Assembly: GCA_947452755.1 (NCBI GenBank)
Contig: CANGDT010000017.1
Coordinates: 1 to 35,332 of the forward strand
DNA length: 35,332 bases
Direction: 5' to 3'
From: Actinomycetota bacterium
Lineage (GTDB): Bacteria; Actinomycetota; Actinomycetes; S36-B12; UBA5976
Under the pieces are notes generated by a model. It made no database searches. It was given only the letters and a program-made list of their open reading frames with translations, and had not been told where the DNA came from. This document shows, piece by piece, positions 7,824-15,992 of the stretch (position 1 is the stretch's first letter; the number at the start of each line of letters is the position of its first letter). Position numbers and translations under genes: made by a program.

Positions 7824-8185
7824 TGTCGGATAGTTTGACCAATGTGGGAACACGTCATTGCTCTAAGCCGTCGTGCAGCGCTCGTGCTGTTGCGACATTG
7901 ACGTATGTCTACGCCGAGTCAACGGCAGTACTCGGGCCATTGGCGACTTACCAAGAACCCCACTGCTACGACCTGTGCGAGATGCACAGCAATCGTTTGA
8001 CCGCACCTAAGGGTTGGGAAGTTGTTCGCCTTGCACCCGACCCAGAGGCGCTCAAGCCCAGCACAGATGATCTGGAAGCCTTGGCAAACGCTGTGCGCGA
8101 AGCAGGTCGAGTCAACCCCGAAGAGTCTGTAATAGAAGTAAATCGCCGTGGACACTTGCGGGTGCTACGAGATGACGGCAAATAG
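7823..8185 (+). CDS. DUF3499 family protein
   Basis: A 120-aa actinobacterial protein (Rv3258c-like) of unknown function. The pattern RHCSKPSC...ATLTYVYAESTAVLGPLATYQEPHCYDLCEMHSNRLTAP is typical of DUF3499. Cys13, Cys18, Cys52 and His55 could form a zinc-ribbon site. The C-terminal third is acidic and helical. No Shine-Dalgarno precedes the ATG. A weak TGATGT lies six bases upstream (7811-7816), so the start could be leaderless, or a GTG at 7844 could be used. It is followed by phosphomannomutase, the conserved actinobacterial order, which suggests but does not prove a link to mannose metabolism. Confidence 0.85.
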   Translation: MSDSLTNVGTRHCSKPSCSARAVATLTYVYAESTAVLGPLATYQEPHCYDLCEMHSNRLTAPKGWEVVRLAPDPEALKPSTDDLEALANAVREAGRVNPEESVIEVNRRGHLRVLRDDGK

Positions 8186-8200
8186 CTCAAGTCCTTCGCA

Positions 8201-8223
8201 CTTTCAAAGGTTTGCCTTTAAAG
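8201..8223 (+). terminator. Imperfect hairpin between DUF3499 and phosphomannomutase
   Basis: ctttcaaagg and cctttaaag pair with one bulge around a short loop. No T-run follows, so this is a weak terminator candidate only. Confidence 0.3.
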
Positions 8224-8229
8224 CCCCAA

Positions 8230-8235
8230 TAGACT
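8230..8235 (+). promoter_or_regulatory. Leaderless -10 for phosphomannomutase
   Basis: TAGACT ends six bases before the ATG at 8242. There is no Shine-Dalgarno. Confidence 0.55.
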
Positions 8236-8241
8236 TGCCTA

Positions 8242-9639
8242 ATGCGCGATCTTTCAGCCCTCATCAAGGCCTACGACATCCGTGGTGTCGTTCCTGACCA
8301 GTGGGGCCCGGACCTTGCCCGTGAAGTGGGAACGGCATTTGTCGAGGTGCTAAAGATCCGCTTGGCAGATGGTGGCGCAGGCACAATTGTGGTCGGTCAC
8401 GACATGCGTCCTACTGGCCCAGATTTAGTGGCTGCGTTCATCGACGGTGTTAACGCCGCTGGTGTAGACGTCATCAACATTGGTTTGTGCTCAACTGATG
8501 GACTTTATTTTGCCGCTGGACGCGTTGACGTACCTGGTGCAATGTTCACCGCAAGCCACAACCCTGCCGAATACAACGGAATCAAATTGTGTCGTGCTGG
8601 TGCTGCTCCGGTAGGGCAAGAATCTGGACTTGCTGAAATTCGTTCCATGTTGGAATCAGAAAATCTACCTACGTATGCAGGGCCGCGCGGAACTTCGCGC
8701 GATCAAGACATGCTGGTTGATTACGCCAACTTCCTACGCGAACTTGTTCCACTTGAAAAAAGTCGACCACTTCATGTCGTCATCGACACCGGAAACGGAA
8801 TGGGTGGTTATACCGTTCCAGCCGTGTTGGGCGATGACTTCCTACCAGCATTGCCTCTGACTATTGATGCGATGTACTTCGAGCTTGATGGAACGTTCCC
8901 GAATCATGAAGCCAATCCCATCGATCCTGAAAATCTGCGGGACCTCCAAGCCGAAGTCCGCGAGGTTAAGGCAGATATTGGTTTGGCATTTGATGGCGAT
9001 GCAGATCGTTGCTTTGTCGTGGATGAAAATGGCGACATTGTCGATCCTTCAACACTGACTGCATTGATTGCTAGCCGCGAGCTTCTGAAAGAACCAGGCG
9101 CATCGATCATTCACAATCTGATTACCTCCCGTGCGGTCCCAGAAATTGTTTCTGAACTCGGCGGAAAGCCAGTACGTACCCGAGTCGGCCATTCCTTTAT
9201 CAAAGCGACGATGGCTGAAACGAACGCAATCTTTGGTGGCGAACATTCAGGTCACTTCTATTTTCGAGATTTTTGGCGAGCTGACTCGGGCATGCTTGCG
9301 GCGATGCACGCACTGGCTGCGTTGGGGGAAACCCCAGAGGGAACCACGCTCAGCGAATTGCTCGAACCTTTTTCTCGCTACGTTTCAAGTGGGGAAATCA
9401 ATACGACGGTAGCTGACGCTAGTGCCGTCACTGCGCACGTTCTTGACGTGTTTACTGCCGAGGGTGGAATTGAAACGGACACCATGGATGGCCTTACCGT
9501 CAGTGGTGGCACGTGGTGGTTCAACTTGCGCGCAAGTAACACTGAGCCTTTACTCAGGCTCAACGTCGAGGCAGCTACAACGGAAGCCATGGTCGCACTT
9601 CGTGATCGCATTATCGCCCTCATGAAAGAAGTTGCTTAA
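8242..9639 (+). CDS. manB: Phosphomannomutase/phosphoglucomutase
   Basis: Interconverts mannose-6-phosphate and mannose-1-phosphate in the cytoplasm, feeding GDP-mannose for glycolipids and envelope polymers. The 465-aa protein shows all alpha-D-phosphohexomutase landmarks: KAYDIRG at the N-terminus, phosphoserine Ser105 in TASHNPAEYNGIK, the magnesium loop DGDADR (Asp251, Asp253, Asp255), the sugar-binding GEHSGH (333-338) and the phosphate-binding RASNTEP (from Arg430). It overlaps the downstream Trm112-like gene by one base (TAATG) and is followed by a phosphosugar isomerase, so these are one operon. Specificity for mannose over glucose is inferred from this context. TAGACT upstream predicts a leaderless mRNA. 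Confidence 0.93.
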   Translation: MRDLSALIKAYDIRGVVPDQWGPDLAREVGTAFVEVLKIRLADGGAGTIVVGHDMRPTGPDLVAAFIDGVNAAGVDVINIGLCSTDGLYFAAGRVDVPGAMFTASHNPAEYNGIKLCRAGAAPVGQESGLAEIRSMLESENLPTYAGPRGTSRDQDMLVDYANFLRELVPLEKSRPLHVVIDTGNGMGGYTVPAVLGDDFLPALPLTIDAMYFELDGTFPNHEANPIDPENLRDLQAEVREVKADIGLAFDGDADRCFVVDENGDIVDPSTLTALIASRELLKEPGASIIHNLITSRAVPEIVSELGGKPVRTRVGHSFIKATMAETNAIFGGEHSGHFYFRDFWRADSGMLAAMHALAALGETPEGTTLSELLEPFSRYVSSGEINTTVADASAVTAHVLDVFTAEGGIETDTMDGLTVSGGTWWFNLRASNTEPLLRLNVEAATTEAMVALRDRIIALMKEVA

Positions 9640-9812
9640 TGAGTGTTTTAGATCTGATGGTGTGTCCGCATGACCATGGTCACTTAATGGGACTCAATGC
9701 GGCAGACGAAACCGTGGCTCGCACCGAAGCGTTGTCGTTTCGTTGTGACACCTGTGGCAAGAGTTTTGCGGTTGTGAATTCAATTCCAGTGCTGCTGCCA
9801 AAGGATGACTAG
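9639..9812 (+). CDS. Trm112-like zinc protein, 57 aa
   Basis: A small gene that starts at the ATG overlapping the phosphomannomutase stop (TAATG). The product begins MSVLDLMVCPHD, has CDTCGKSFAVV in the middle and ends NSIPVLLPKDD. Cys9, Cys36 and Cys39 match the zinc-binding pattern of Trm112/YcaR-type proteins, whose C-terminus typically reads IPVLL. Eukaryotic Trm112 activates methyltransferases. The bacterial role next to mannose genes is unknown. Only two bases separate it from the next ATG, supporting cotranslation. Confidence 0.85.
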   Translation: MSVLDLMVCPHDHGHLMGLNAADETVARTEALSFRCDTCGKSFAVVNSIPVLLPKDD

Positions 9813-9814
9813 TA

Positions 9815-10945
9815 ATGATTGACGAATTAATTCTGGATGATCAAGATCGAATGTTTGCAGCCGATCCTGGTGACATGCTCACCGCGGTTGCAAGTTCAGG
9901 TGCCCAGATGCGTGAATCACTTGCATCGATTGACCGAGAAGTTATCGCTCGTATTGCGGCCGATGGAAAACCGCGGGCAATCATCGTTGCCGGTATGGGT
10001 GGTTCCGGCGTTTCGGGCGATGTTCTTGCCGCCGTCGCTGGGCCTTCATCATCAATCCCGATTGTTGTTGAACGTACGCACACTTTGCCTGGCTGGGTTT
10101 CGTCAATTGATCTCGTTGTTGCAGTGTCGTGTTCAGGTTCAACTGAAGAAACTTTGACGGTAGCCAACGAAGCTGCCCGTCGTGGCGCTCGTCTGGTCAC
10201 AATCGGTGCCGCAGGTAGCCAACTCGCGGCAATCTCTGAACATTTAAGCGGTGGCCACCACGTGGCTATTGATGCCAAAGGTCGCATGCCACGTGCGTCG
10301 CTTTGGACAATTGCCACACCACTGTTGATGGTCGCTAACGCACTGGGCATCGCCGAAATTTCAGACCAAGATTTTCTTGAGACTGCAGATTTAATGGACC
10401 AACTTTCCGTCGAAAACGGTGTGACAGTTCCATCGCTCGACAATGTGGCCAAGACGCTTGGCGTGGCATTGGCTGAGTCCGTTCCAATGTTGTGGGGAAC
10501 CGGTGCGATTGGTCGCGCAGTGACCGGTCGATTCATGGCTCAGTTGGCTGAGAACGCAAAGTTGCCCGCAGTTCATGGTGGTCTGCCAGAAGTTGGTCAC
10601 AATCAAATCGTCACCTTCGACGGTGTGCTTGCTCGCCCACTTGAAGAAGATGACATTTTCCGTGATCGTGTTTCTGAACAACTCGAACGACGTATTCACC
10701 TTGTGCTGATGCGCGATGACGGCGAACACGACTCAGTAACAAAGCGAGTGCAAGTTATTAAGCAACTTGTTGATGCACGCGGCATTGCGATGACGGAATT
10801 GGCGTCGCGTGGTGAACATCGTTTAGCGCGAATTGCCTCGATTATTGTGCCGACTGACTGGGCCAGTGTTTATGCTGCACTTGCTATGGGAATTGATCCA
10901 ACACCGATTGCCCCAATTGTGCAGTTGAAGGCTGGGCTGCACTAA
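9815..10945 (+). CDS. SIS-domain phosphoglucose/phosphomannose isomerase
   Basis: Converts fructose-6-phosphate to mannose-6-phosphate (and possibly glucose-6-phosphate), the step before phosphomannomutase. The 376-aa protein has an N-terminal SIS fold with GMGGSGVSGD (60-69) and SCSGSTEETL, the sugar-phosphate-binding motifs. Its C-terminal half, typical of the bifunctional PGI/PMI family, includes GGLPEVGHNQIVTF, a variant of the family's catalytic NHNE-like stretch. It follows the Trm112-like gene by two bases in the manB operon. No separate type I ManA is in the window, so this is the likely mannose-6-phosphate isomerase here. Confidence 0.85.
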   Translation: MIDELILDDQDRMFAADPGDMLTAVASSGAQMRESLASIDREVIARIAADGKPRAIIVAGMGGSGVSGDVLAAVAGPSSSIPIVVERTHTLPGWVSSIDLVVAVSCSGSTEETLTVANEAARRGARLVTIGAAGSQLAAISEHLSGGHHVAIDAKGRMPRASLWTIATPLLMVANALGIAEISDQDFLETADLMDQLSVENGVTVPSLDNVAKTLGVALAESVPMLWGTGAIGRAVTGRFMAQLAENAKLPAVHGGLPEVGHNQIVTFDGVLARPLEEDDIFRDRVSEQLERRIHLVLMRDDGEHDSVTKRVQVIKQLVDARGIAMTELASRGEHRLARIASIIVPTDWASVYAALAMGIDPTPIAPIVQLKAGLH

Positions 10946-10947
10946 CG

Positions 10948-10953
10948 TACGCT
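10948..10953 (+). promoter_or_regulatory. Leaderless -10 for cation diffusion facilitator
   Basis: TACGCT ends 7 nt before the ATG at 10961, just after the isomerase stop. There is no Shine-Dalgarno. Confidence 0.5.
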
Positions 10954-10960
10954 CTTAAAT

Positions 10961-11872
10961 ATGAGCACTGAAGGTGGCACGAAAGCAGTTGTTGCAGCAT
11001 TGGCTGCAAATTCTGGAATCGCAGTAAGTAAGTTCGTTGCATTCGGGATTACTGGTTCAGCATCCATGTTGTCCGAAGCAATCCACTCTGTTGCGGATGC
11101 GTTGAACCAAGTGTTGTTACTCGTGGGTGGCAAACGATCTCGACGCGAAGCAACAGAAAAATTCCAATTCGGTTATGGGCGCGTGCGCTACATCTACGGT
11201 TTCGTAGTAGCAATTGTTTTATTTGTTGTCGGTGGTTTGTATTCGTTGTACGAGGGTGTCCATAAAGTGCAGCACCCGGAACATGTGAAAGATGTGAAAG
11301 TTGCTATCGCAGTTCTCACAGTCGCCATAATTCTTGAAACGCTTTCATTTCGAACTGCAATTCGTGAGGCCAATAAGTCACGCGGCTCGCGGTCACTTAT
11401 CCAATTTGTTCAGGATGCTCGGCAACCTGAATTACCTGTGATCTTGCTGGAAGATCTTGGTGCGCTGATTGGTTTGATCTTTGCCTTCATTGGGGTCAGC
11501 ATGGCCTCAATCACCGGCGATGGCCGTTGGGATGGGCTGGGCGCAATGAGTATCGGCCTGCTGTTGATTGTGATTGCCATCATTTTGGTGCGTGAAATGA
11601 TCAGCATGCTTGTCGGAGAATCGGCGCTGCCAGAAGAAAATGACGCAGCACGCAAGGCACTTGAATCTGCACCGCTAGTCCAACAGGTCATCCACTTGCG
11701 GACGCTGCACGTTGGTCCGGACGAGTTACTTGTTGCGGCAAAAATCGCGGTGTCTCCAGCTGCAACTGCCGCAGACATTGTCGCTGGCATTGATGAAGCT
11801 GAAGGCATCCTGCGCTCGGCATTGCCAAACGCGCGTTATGTCTTCCTTGAACCAGACTTCGTGCGCGCCTAG
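10961..11872 (+). CDS. Cation diffusion facilitator (Zn/Mn/Fe efflux)
   Basis: A 303-aa proton-coupled divalent metal exporter of the CDF superfamily. Several membrane helices are visible (for example FVVAIVLFVVGGLYSLYEGV, VAIAVLTVAIILETLSF, IGLIFAFIGVSMAS and MSIGLLLIVIAIILVREMISMLV), followed by a cytoplasmic C-terminal domain. The transport site is represented by SEAIHSVADALNQ (His/Asp) in the second helix and LEDLGALIG in the fifth, where Glu-Asp replaces the common His-Asp. That pattern resembles the ZnT9-like branch. The metal cannot be predicted from this. It starts 15 bp after the isomerase stop but with its own leaderless promoter signature. Confidence 0.9.
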   Translation: MSTEGGTKAVVAALAANSGIAVSKFVAFGITGSASMLSEAIHSVADALNQVLLLVGGKRSRREATEKFQFGYGRVRYIYGFVVAIVLFVVGGLYSLYEGVHKVQHPEHVKDVKVAIAVLTVAIILETLSFRTAIREANKSRGSRSLIQFVQDARQPELPVILLEDLGALIGLIFAFIGVSMASITGDGRWDGLGAMSIGLLLIVIAIILVREMISMLVGESALPEENDAARKALESAPLVQQVIHLRTLHVGPDELLVAAKIAVSPAATAADIVAGIDEAEGILRSALPNARYVFLEPDFVRA

Positions 11873-11904
11873 CCCTCACTGAGCCAGATTTCACCACGGC
11901 ATGA

Positions 11905-11910
11905 CAGAAT
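11905..11910 (+). promoter_or_regulatory. Candidate ahcY promoter -10
   Basis: CAGAAT would place the transcription start near 11917, a few bases before the leader structure at 11921. The same hexamer type precedes leaderless genes elsewhere in the window. Confidence 0.35.
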
Positions 11911-11920
11911 AGGGAAAGAA

Positions 11921-11978
11921 CGCAGACCATCGAAGCCTCGTGACGCTGCGGAAATGTTCAAGATCCCACCACGAGGAG
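11921..11978 (+). promoter_or_regulatory. Predicted pseudoknot leader of ahcY that buries the RBS (riboswitch candidate)
   Basis: cgcag (11921-11925) pairs with ctgcg (11946-11950). Within that loop cctcgtg (11936-11942) pairs with cacgagg (11970-11976), giving an H-type pseudoknot of 5 and 7 Watson-Crick pairs. The second helix takes in GAGG of the GAGGAG Shine-Dalgarno (11973-11978), eight bases before the ATG. Such architecture is used by translational riboswitches. Because the gene degrades S-adenosylhomocysteine, that compound or SAM is the natural ligand guess. The sequence does not obviously match SAM-I, SAM-IV or the proteobacterial SAH element as I remember them. Confidence 0.5.
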
Positions 11979-11985
11979 TTCCGTC

Positions 11986-13431
11986 ATGGCGCTTGCCCCT
12001 AACGACTACAAAGTTGCTGACCTTTCGCTAGCCGAATTCGGTCGCAATGAAATCCGACTAGCTGAAAATGAAATGCCTGGCCTCATGGCTATGCGTTCGG
12101 AGTTTGGTCAGTCCAAGCCGCTCAAGGGCGCCCGCATCATGGGCTCGTTGCACATGACGATTCAAACTGCTGTGTTGATTGAGACTCTTGTAGAACTCGG
12201 CGCAGAAGTTCGCTGGGTATCGTGCAATATTTTCTCAACCCAGGACCATGCCGCTGCCGCGGTCGCAGTCGGTCCACATGGAACTGTTGATGCACCAAAT
12301 GGTGTTCCAGTGTTTGCCTGGAAGGGCGAAACTCTCGAAGAGTACTGGTGGTGCACTGAGCAGGCACTGTTGTGGCCAGGCCACGGCGGACCGAACATGA
12401 TTCTTGACGATGGTGGCGATGCGACCATGTTGGTACACAAGGGTGCCGAATACGAAGCTGCTGGCTATGTTCCAGATCCTGCCGGCGCAGACTCAGAAGA
12501 GTTCGGTGTTGTGCTGACACTTCTTCAGCGCTCACTTAAAGAAGACGCGACACGTTGGACGAATGTTGGCGCTCAGATTCAAGGCGTGACTGAAGAAACC
12601 ACAACGGGTGTTCACCGTCTTTACGAAATGCACAAAGAAGGCGTGCTTAAGTTCCCTGCGATTAACGTCAATGACTCTGTGACCAAGAGCAAGTTTGATA
12701 ACAAGTACGGAACTCGCCACAGTTTGATCGACGGTATCAACCGCGCCACAGACACCTTGATTGGTGGAAAGGTTGCAGTTGTCGCAGGTTACGGCGACGT
12801 CGGTAAGGGTTCAGCTGAATCACTTCGCGGCCAAGGTGCTCGAGTCATCATTTCGGAAATCGATCCGATCTGTGCACTCCAGGCAGCCATGGACGGTTAC
12901 CAAGTATTGCCAATCGAAGACACATTGTCCTACGCCGACATTTTCATCACAGCGACTGGTAACAAGGACGTCATCACCGTTGAGCACATGAACCAGATGA
13001 AGCACCAGGCCATTGTTGGCAACATCGGTCATTTCGACAATGAAATCGATATTGCTGGTCTTGGACAATTTCCTGGAATTGTGCGCCGCACCATTAAGCC
13101 ACAGGTTGATGAATGGGTATTCCCAGATGGGCACTCGATCATCATGCTGAGTGAAGGCCGTTTGCTGAACCTCGGCAATGCAACTGGGCACCCTTCGTTC
13201 GTGATGAGCAACTCATTCACAAACCAGGTACTTGCTCAGCTCGAACTTTTCACCAAGGGTGACGAGTACGAAATTGGTGTCCACGTATTGCCAAAGCACC
13301 TTGACGAAAAGGTTGCTCGTTTGCACCTTGACGCACTTGGCGTGAAGCTAACAGAGCTCAGCAAGACACAGGCGGACTACCTCGGTGTCAAGGTCGAAGG
13401 ACCTTACAAGCCCGACCACTATCGTTACTAG
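11986..13431 (+). CDS. ahcY: Adenosylhomocysteinase
   Basis: Hydrolyses S-adenosylhomocysteine, the product inhibitor of methyltransferases, to adenosine and homocysteine. The 481-aa protein is the usual long bacterial form. Seen in order: [66 protein letters not shown], the NAD-binding Rossmann motif [10 protein letters not shown] (from residue 268), [11 protein letters not shown] and the C-terminal KPDHYRY tail that reaches into the partner subunit. GAGGAG (11973-11978) supports the start. The leader folds into a predicted pseudoknot that hides this site. The next ORF begins two bases after the stop. Confidence 0.97.
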   Translation: MALAPNDYKVADLSLAEFGRNEIRLAENEMPGLMAMRSEFGQSKPLKGARIMGSLHMTIQTAVLIETLVELGAEVRWVSCNIFSTQDHAAAAVAVGPHGTVDAPNGVPVFAWKGETLEEYWWCTEQALLWPGHGGPNMILDDGGDATMLVHKGAEYEAAGYVPDPAGADSEEFGVVLTLLQRSLKEDATRWTNVGAQIQGVTEETTTGVHRLYEMHKEGVLKFPAINVNDSVTKSKFDNKYGTRHSLIDGINRATDTLIGGKVAVVAGYGDVGKGSAESLRGQGARVIISEIDPICALQAAMDGYQVLPIEDTLSYADIFITATGNKDVITVEHMNQMKHQAIVGNIGHFDNEIDIAGLGQFPGIVRRTIKPQVDEWVFPDGHSIIMLSEGRLLNLGNATGHPSFVMSNSFTNQVLAQLELFTKGDEYEIGVHVLPKHLDEKVARLHLDALGVKLTELSKTQADYLGVKVEGPYKPDHYRY

Positions 13432-13433
13432 GT

Positions 13434-14273
13434 ATGAGCCCAGATTCGACACACGAGCACGACGAGTTCGACAATTCGTCGCAATCGCTCCATGTGCCGA
13501 ATCTAGATCAATCGACTTACGTAGGTGTACCTGAATTTCCGGGTGCCCCGTGGGCGTATCGCCAAGCGCACGCACTTGGAACACATCTGGTGTTGCCTTC
13601 GTGGGGACTTGGCGATGTAGCGGTCTCACTAGTCGGTGCGATGGGACTGGGCCTAGCAGTTGCCTTGGCAATGATCAGCCGTCACATCGACATTGAAAAC
13701 GGCTGGGGTTTGATCGCAAGTTTCGTCACACCGTGGATCTTGTTGGCTGGGTGGCCTGTGTATTGCACCATCAAAAAGGGCAACGGACCACGTATCGACC
13801 TAGGGCTGAGTTCCAAACGAGCTCACTTGCGGTTTGGTGCGTTAGCAGGTGTGGCCTCGCTGATTATTGGTGGAATCACAGCGACGCTCACCCAGCATTT
13901 CACTGGCCCGTTGTCTTCGAATGCTGGAAATGCCGCCACTAACCAGCACGGCATAGTGCTGGTAGTTTTTTGCCTATTCGCGCTGTTCGGTGCACCGATT
14001 GTCGAAGAGTTAGCGTTCCGCGGATTGCTATTTGGCGCATTGAGCAAAGCTCACCTCAACCAGTGGCTGGTGCTGCTCATTTCCTCAGCACTCTTTTCGT
14101 TGTATCACTTTGAACCTCAACGTCTCTTGATTCTCTTTGCGATTGGTCTTGTGGTCGGTGAAGTGCGTCGGCGTACCGGGAGTACGACTGCAGCTATGGT
14201 GACTCACTTCGTCAACAACGCCCCAGGCGTCCTGGCCTTGTTGTTTGCGCCAGTCGTTCATTACTTTCACTAA
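13434..14273 (+). CDS. CPBP-family intramembrane protease
   Basis: A 279-aa CPBP (CaaX protease/bacteriocin-processing, Abi) family protein. After a polar, acidic N-terminal 50 residues come several membrane helices. The conserved motifs are EELAFRG with Glu191, Glu192 and Arg196, SLYHFEP, and VTHFVNN (HxxxN), the glutamyl-protease-type active site. The family cleaves prenylated proteins in eukaryotes, while bacterial substrates are mostly unknown. ATG lies two bases after the ahcY stop, so it is probably translated from the ahcY transcript, although no functional link is evident. Confidence 0.88.
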   Translation: MSPDSTHEHDEFDNSSQSLHVPNLDQSTYVGVPEFPGAPWAYRQAHALGTHLVLPSWGLGDVAVSLVGAMGLGLAVALAMISRHIDIENGWGLIASFVTPWILLAGWPVYCTIKKGNGPRIDLGLSSKRAHLRFGALAGVASLIIGGITATLTQHFTGPLSSNAGNAATNQHGIVLVVFCLFALFGAPIVEELAFRGLLFGALSKAHLNQWLVLLISSALFSLYHFEPQRLLILFAIGLVVGEVRRRTGSTTAAMVTHFVNNAPGVLALLFAPVVHYFH

Positions 14274-14288
14274 GTATTTTCACTAAGT
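14263..14288 (+). repeat. 13-bp tandem duplication at the CPBP gene end
   Basis: actttcactaagt (14263-14275) is followed directly by attttcactaagt (14276-14288), with one mismatch. The first copy contains the TAA stop of the CPBP gene and the second repeats it in intergenic DNA. Confidence 0.8.
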
Positions 14289-14310
14289 GGTTCTATGTGT
14301 AAGTGCCGAC

Positions 14311-14316
14311 TAGGCT
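14311..14316 (+). promoter_or_regulatory. Leaderless -10 for purK
   Basis: TAGGCT ends 7 nt before the GTG at 14324, favouring that codon over the GTG at 14303. Confidence 0.5.
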
Positions 14317-14323
14317 TGGCATA

Positions 14324-15469
14324 GTGAGCGCACCTCGAGTCGGAGTTATTGGTGGGGGCCAACTTGCCCGCATGATGCAACCAGCCGCGATCAATCTTGG
14401 TATCGAACTTCGCGTACTTTCTGCAACGGCCACTGACAGCGCTGCGCAAGTAATTCCAGACACAATCATCGGCAGCCATCACGATTGGGATGCCATCGAA
14501 GCATTTGCCCAAGGTTGTGACGTGGTGACATTCGACCACGAGCATGTGCCAACAGAATTTTTAGAAAAACTTATTGCGCAAGGTATTGCCGTGCGTCCTG
14601 GTCCACACGCCTTGCAGTACGCCCAAGACAAGATTTCAATGCGTGAGGCGCTTACTCAAGCGGGCATACCGTGCCCACAATGGAAAGTTATCTCGAAAGA
14701 GTCGGACCTAGTTGAATTTGGCGACACTGTCGGCTGGCCCTTTGTCATTAAGACTGCTCGCGGTGGTTACGACGGCAAAGGTGTATGGGTGGTTGACGAC
14801 CTTGCCGAAGCAAAAACAGTAGTTGCCGAAATTCAAGCCGCGGACATTCGAGTGCTTGCTGAACAACTCGTGCCATTCGTACGCGAGCTTGCTGCCCAAG
14901 TAGCGCGTAGTCCACAAGGGCAATGCGTCGCCTACCCAATTGTTCAGTCAACGCAAACAAATGGAATTTGTCACGAAGTAATTTCACCGTGTCCAGACCT
15001 TTCAGACGAACGTGCTACCCAAGCACAAGAAATCGCACTGCGCATTGCTGCTGAACTGGATGTCACTGGAATGCTTGCCGTTGAACTGTTCGATACAGGG
15101 TCAGAAATTCTTGTCAATGAACTCGCGATGCGTCCGCACAATTCAGGGCACTGGAGTATGGATGGCGCAATAACGAGCCAATTCGAAAATCATTTGCGCG
15201 CAGTCTTGGATTGGCCACTTGGTTCACCGGCGGCAACATCGCCCGTGACAGTGATGGTTAATCTATTAGGTAAAGATCTCGATGATTTGCACAGTGCATT
15301 CCGTCATGTGATGGCACGTGACCCCGGAATTAAAGTGCATTTGTATGGCAAGGCCGTTAAACCAGGGCGCAAAATTGGTCATGTGAATGTTTCAGGCGAG
15401 AATAGAGACGACCTGACTGCACGCGCATGGCATGCAGCCGATTACCTCACTGGAGTCATTGATGAGTAG
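14324..15469 (+). CDS. purK: N5-carboxyaminoimidazole ribonucleotide synthase
   Basis: PurK uses ATP and bicarbonate to convert AIR to N5-CAIR in purine synthesis. From GTG at 14324 the product is 381 aa, starting [18 protein letters not shown], which is the family N-terminus. The ATP-grasp features include [36 protein letters not shown]...[16 protein letters not shown] and the C-terminal [11 protein letters not shown]. An in-frame GTG at 14303 would add seven residues without any RBS. The leaderless TAGGCT signature supports 14324. The stop overlaps the purE start by eight bases. Confidence 0.94.
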   Translation: MSAPRVGVIGGGQLARMMQPAAINLGIELRVLSATATDSAAQVIPDTIIGSHHDWDAIEAFAQGCDVVTFDHEHVPTEFLEKLIAQGIAVRPGPHALQYAQDKISMREALTQAGIPCPQWKVISKESDLVEFGDTVGWPFVIKTARGGYDGKGVWVVDDLAEAKTVVAEIQAADIRVLAEQLVPFVRELAAQVARSPQGQCVAYPIVQSTQTNGICHEVISPCPDLSDERATQAQEIALRIAAELDVTGMLAVELFDTGSEILVNELAMRPHNSGHWSMDGAITSQFENHLRAVLDWPLGSPAATSPVTVMVNLLGKDLDDLHSAFRHVMARDPGIKVHLYGKAVKPGRKIGHVNVSGENRDDLTARAWHAADYLTGVIDE

Positions 15470-15992
15470 CGCACTTGTTGGAATCATCATGGGCAGTGAC
15501 TCGGACTGGCCGACAATGCAGGCTGCTGCGGATGTTCTCAAGGAACTAGGAATTGAAGCAGATGCTTCTGTCGTGTCGGCTCACCGCATGCCAGAGGACA
15601 TGGTCAGCTACGCCAAGCAAGCTGCGGATAAAGGTCTGCGCGTCATCATTGCAGGCGCTGGCGGAGCTGCGCACTTGCCAGGCATGATCGCCTCACTCAC
15701 AGTTCTTCCAGTGGTTGGCGTTCCTGTTGCTCTGCAACATCTAGAGGGCCTCGATTCGCTCTTGTCGATTGTGCAGATGCCCGCGGGTGTCCCGGTCGCA
15801 ACTGTTGGTATTGGCAACGCGCGCAATGCTGGTTTATTGGCTGCACGAATTATTGCTAGTGGAACTGATGACATTGCCCGTACGACGGCGACGAAGCTCA
15901 TCGATTTTCAAGTTGATTTGCGTGAGCAGGCAATCAATAAAGGCGATGCACTTAAAGCGCAGCTTGCGAACCTGGCTTCCCAAGATAAGTAA
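15462..15992 (+). CDS. purE: N5-carboxyaminoimidazole ribonucleotide mutase
   Basis: PurE class I rearranges N5-CAIR to CAIR, the step after PurK. The 176-aa product starts [19 protein letters not shown] and holds the catalytic and phosphate-binding motifs GSDSDW (11-16), SAHRMP (His41), [12 protein letters not shown] and [22 protein letters not shown]. The chosen ATG overlaps the last eight bases of purK, as usual for this pair. Its 3' end overlaps the convergent UDP-glucose dehydrogenase gene by 41 bp. The C-terminal LANLASQDK tail is where the overlap lies and is poorly conserved in the family. Confidence 0.95.
   Translation: MSSALVGIIMGSDSDWPTMQAAADVLKELGIEADASVVSAHRMPEDMVSYAKQAADKGLRVIIAGAGGAAHLPGMIASLTVLPVVGVPVALQHLEGLDSLLSIVQMPAGVPVATVGIGNARNAGLLAARIIASGTDDIARTTATKLIDFQVDLREQAINKGDALKAQLANLASQDK

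Noticed and set aside
9841-10536. A 231-codon open frame on the minus strand
   Set aside because: Antisense to the SIS isomerase gene, rich in Ser/Ala/Thr/Pro as expected for a shadow, with no start signal.
11881-11985. Known SAM-I, SAM-IV or SAH riboswitch upstream of ahcY
   Set aside because: I could not find the conserved cores of these classes as I remember them. The leader is reported only as a predicted pseudoknot.
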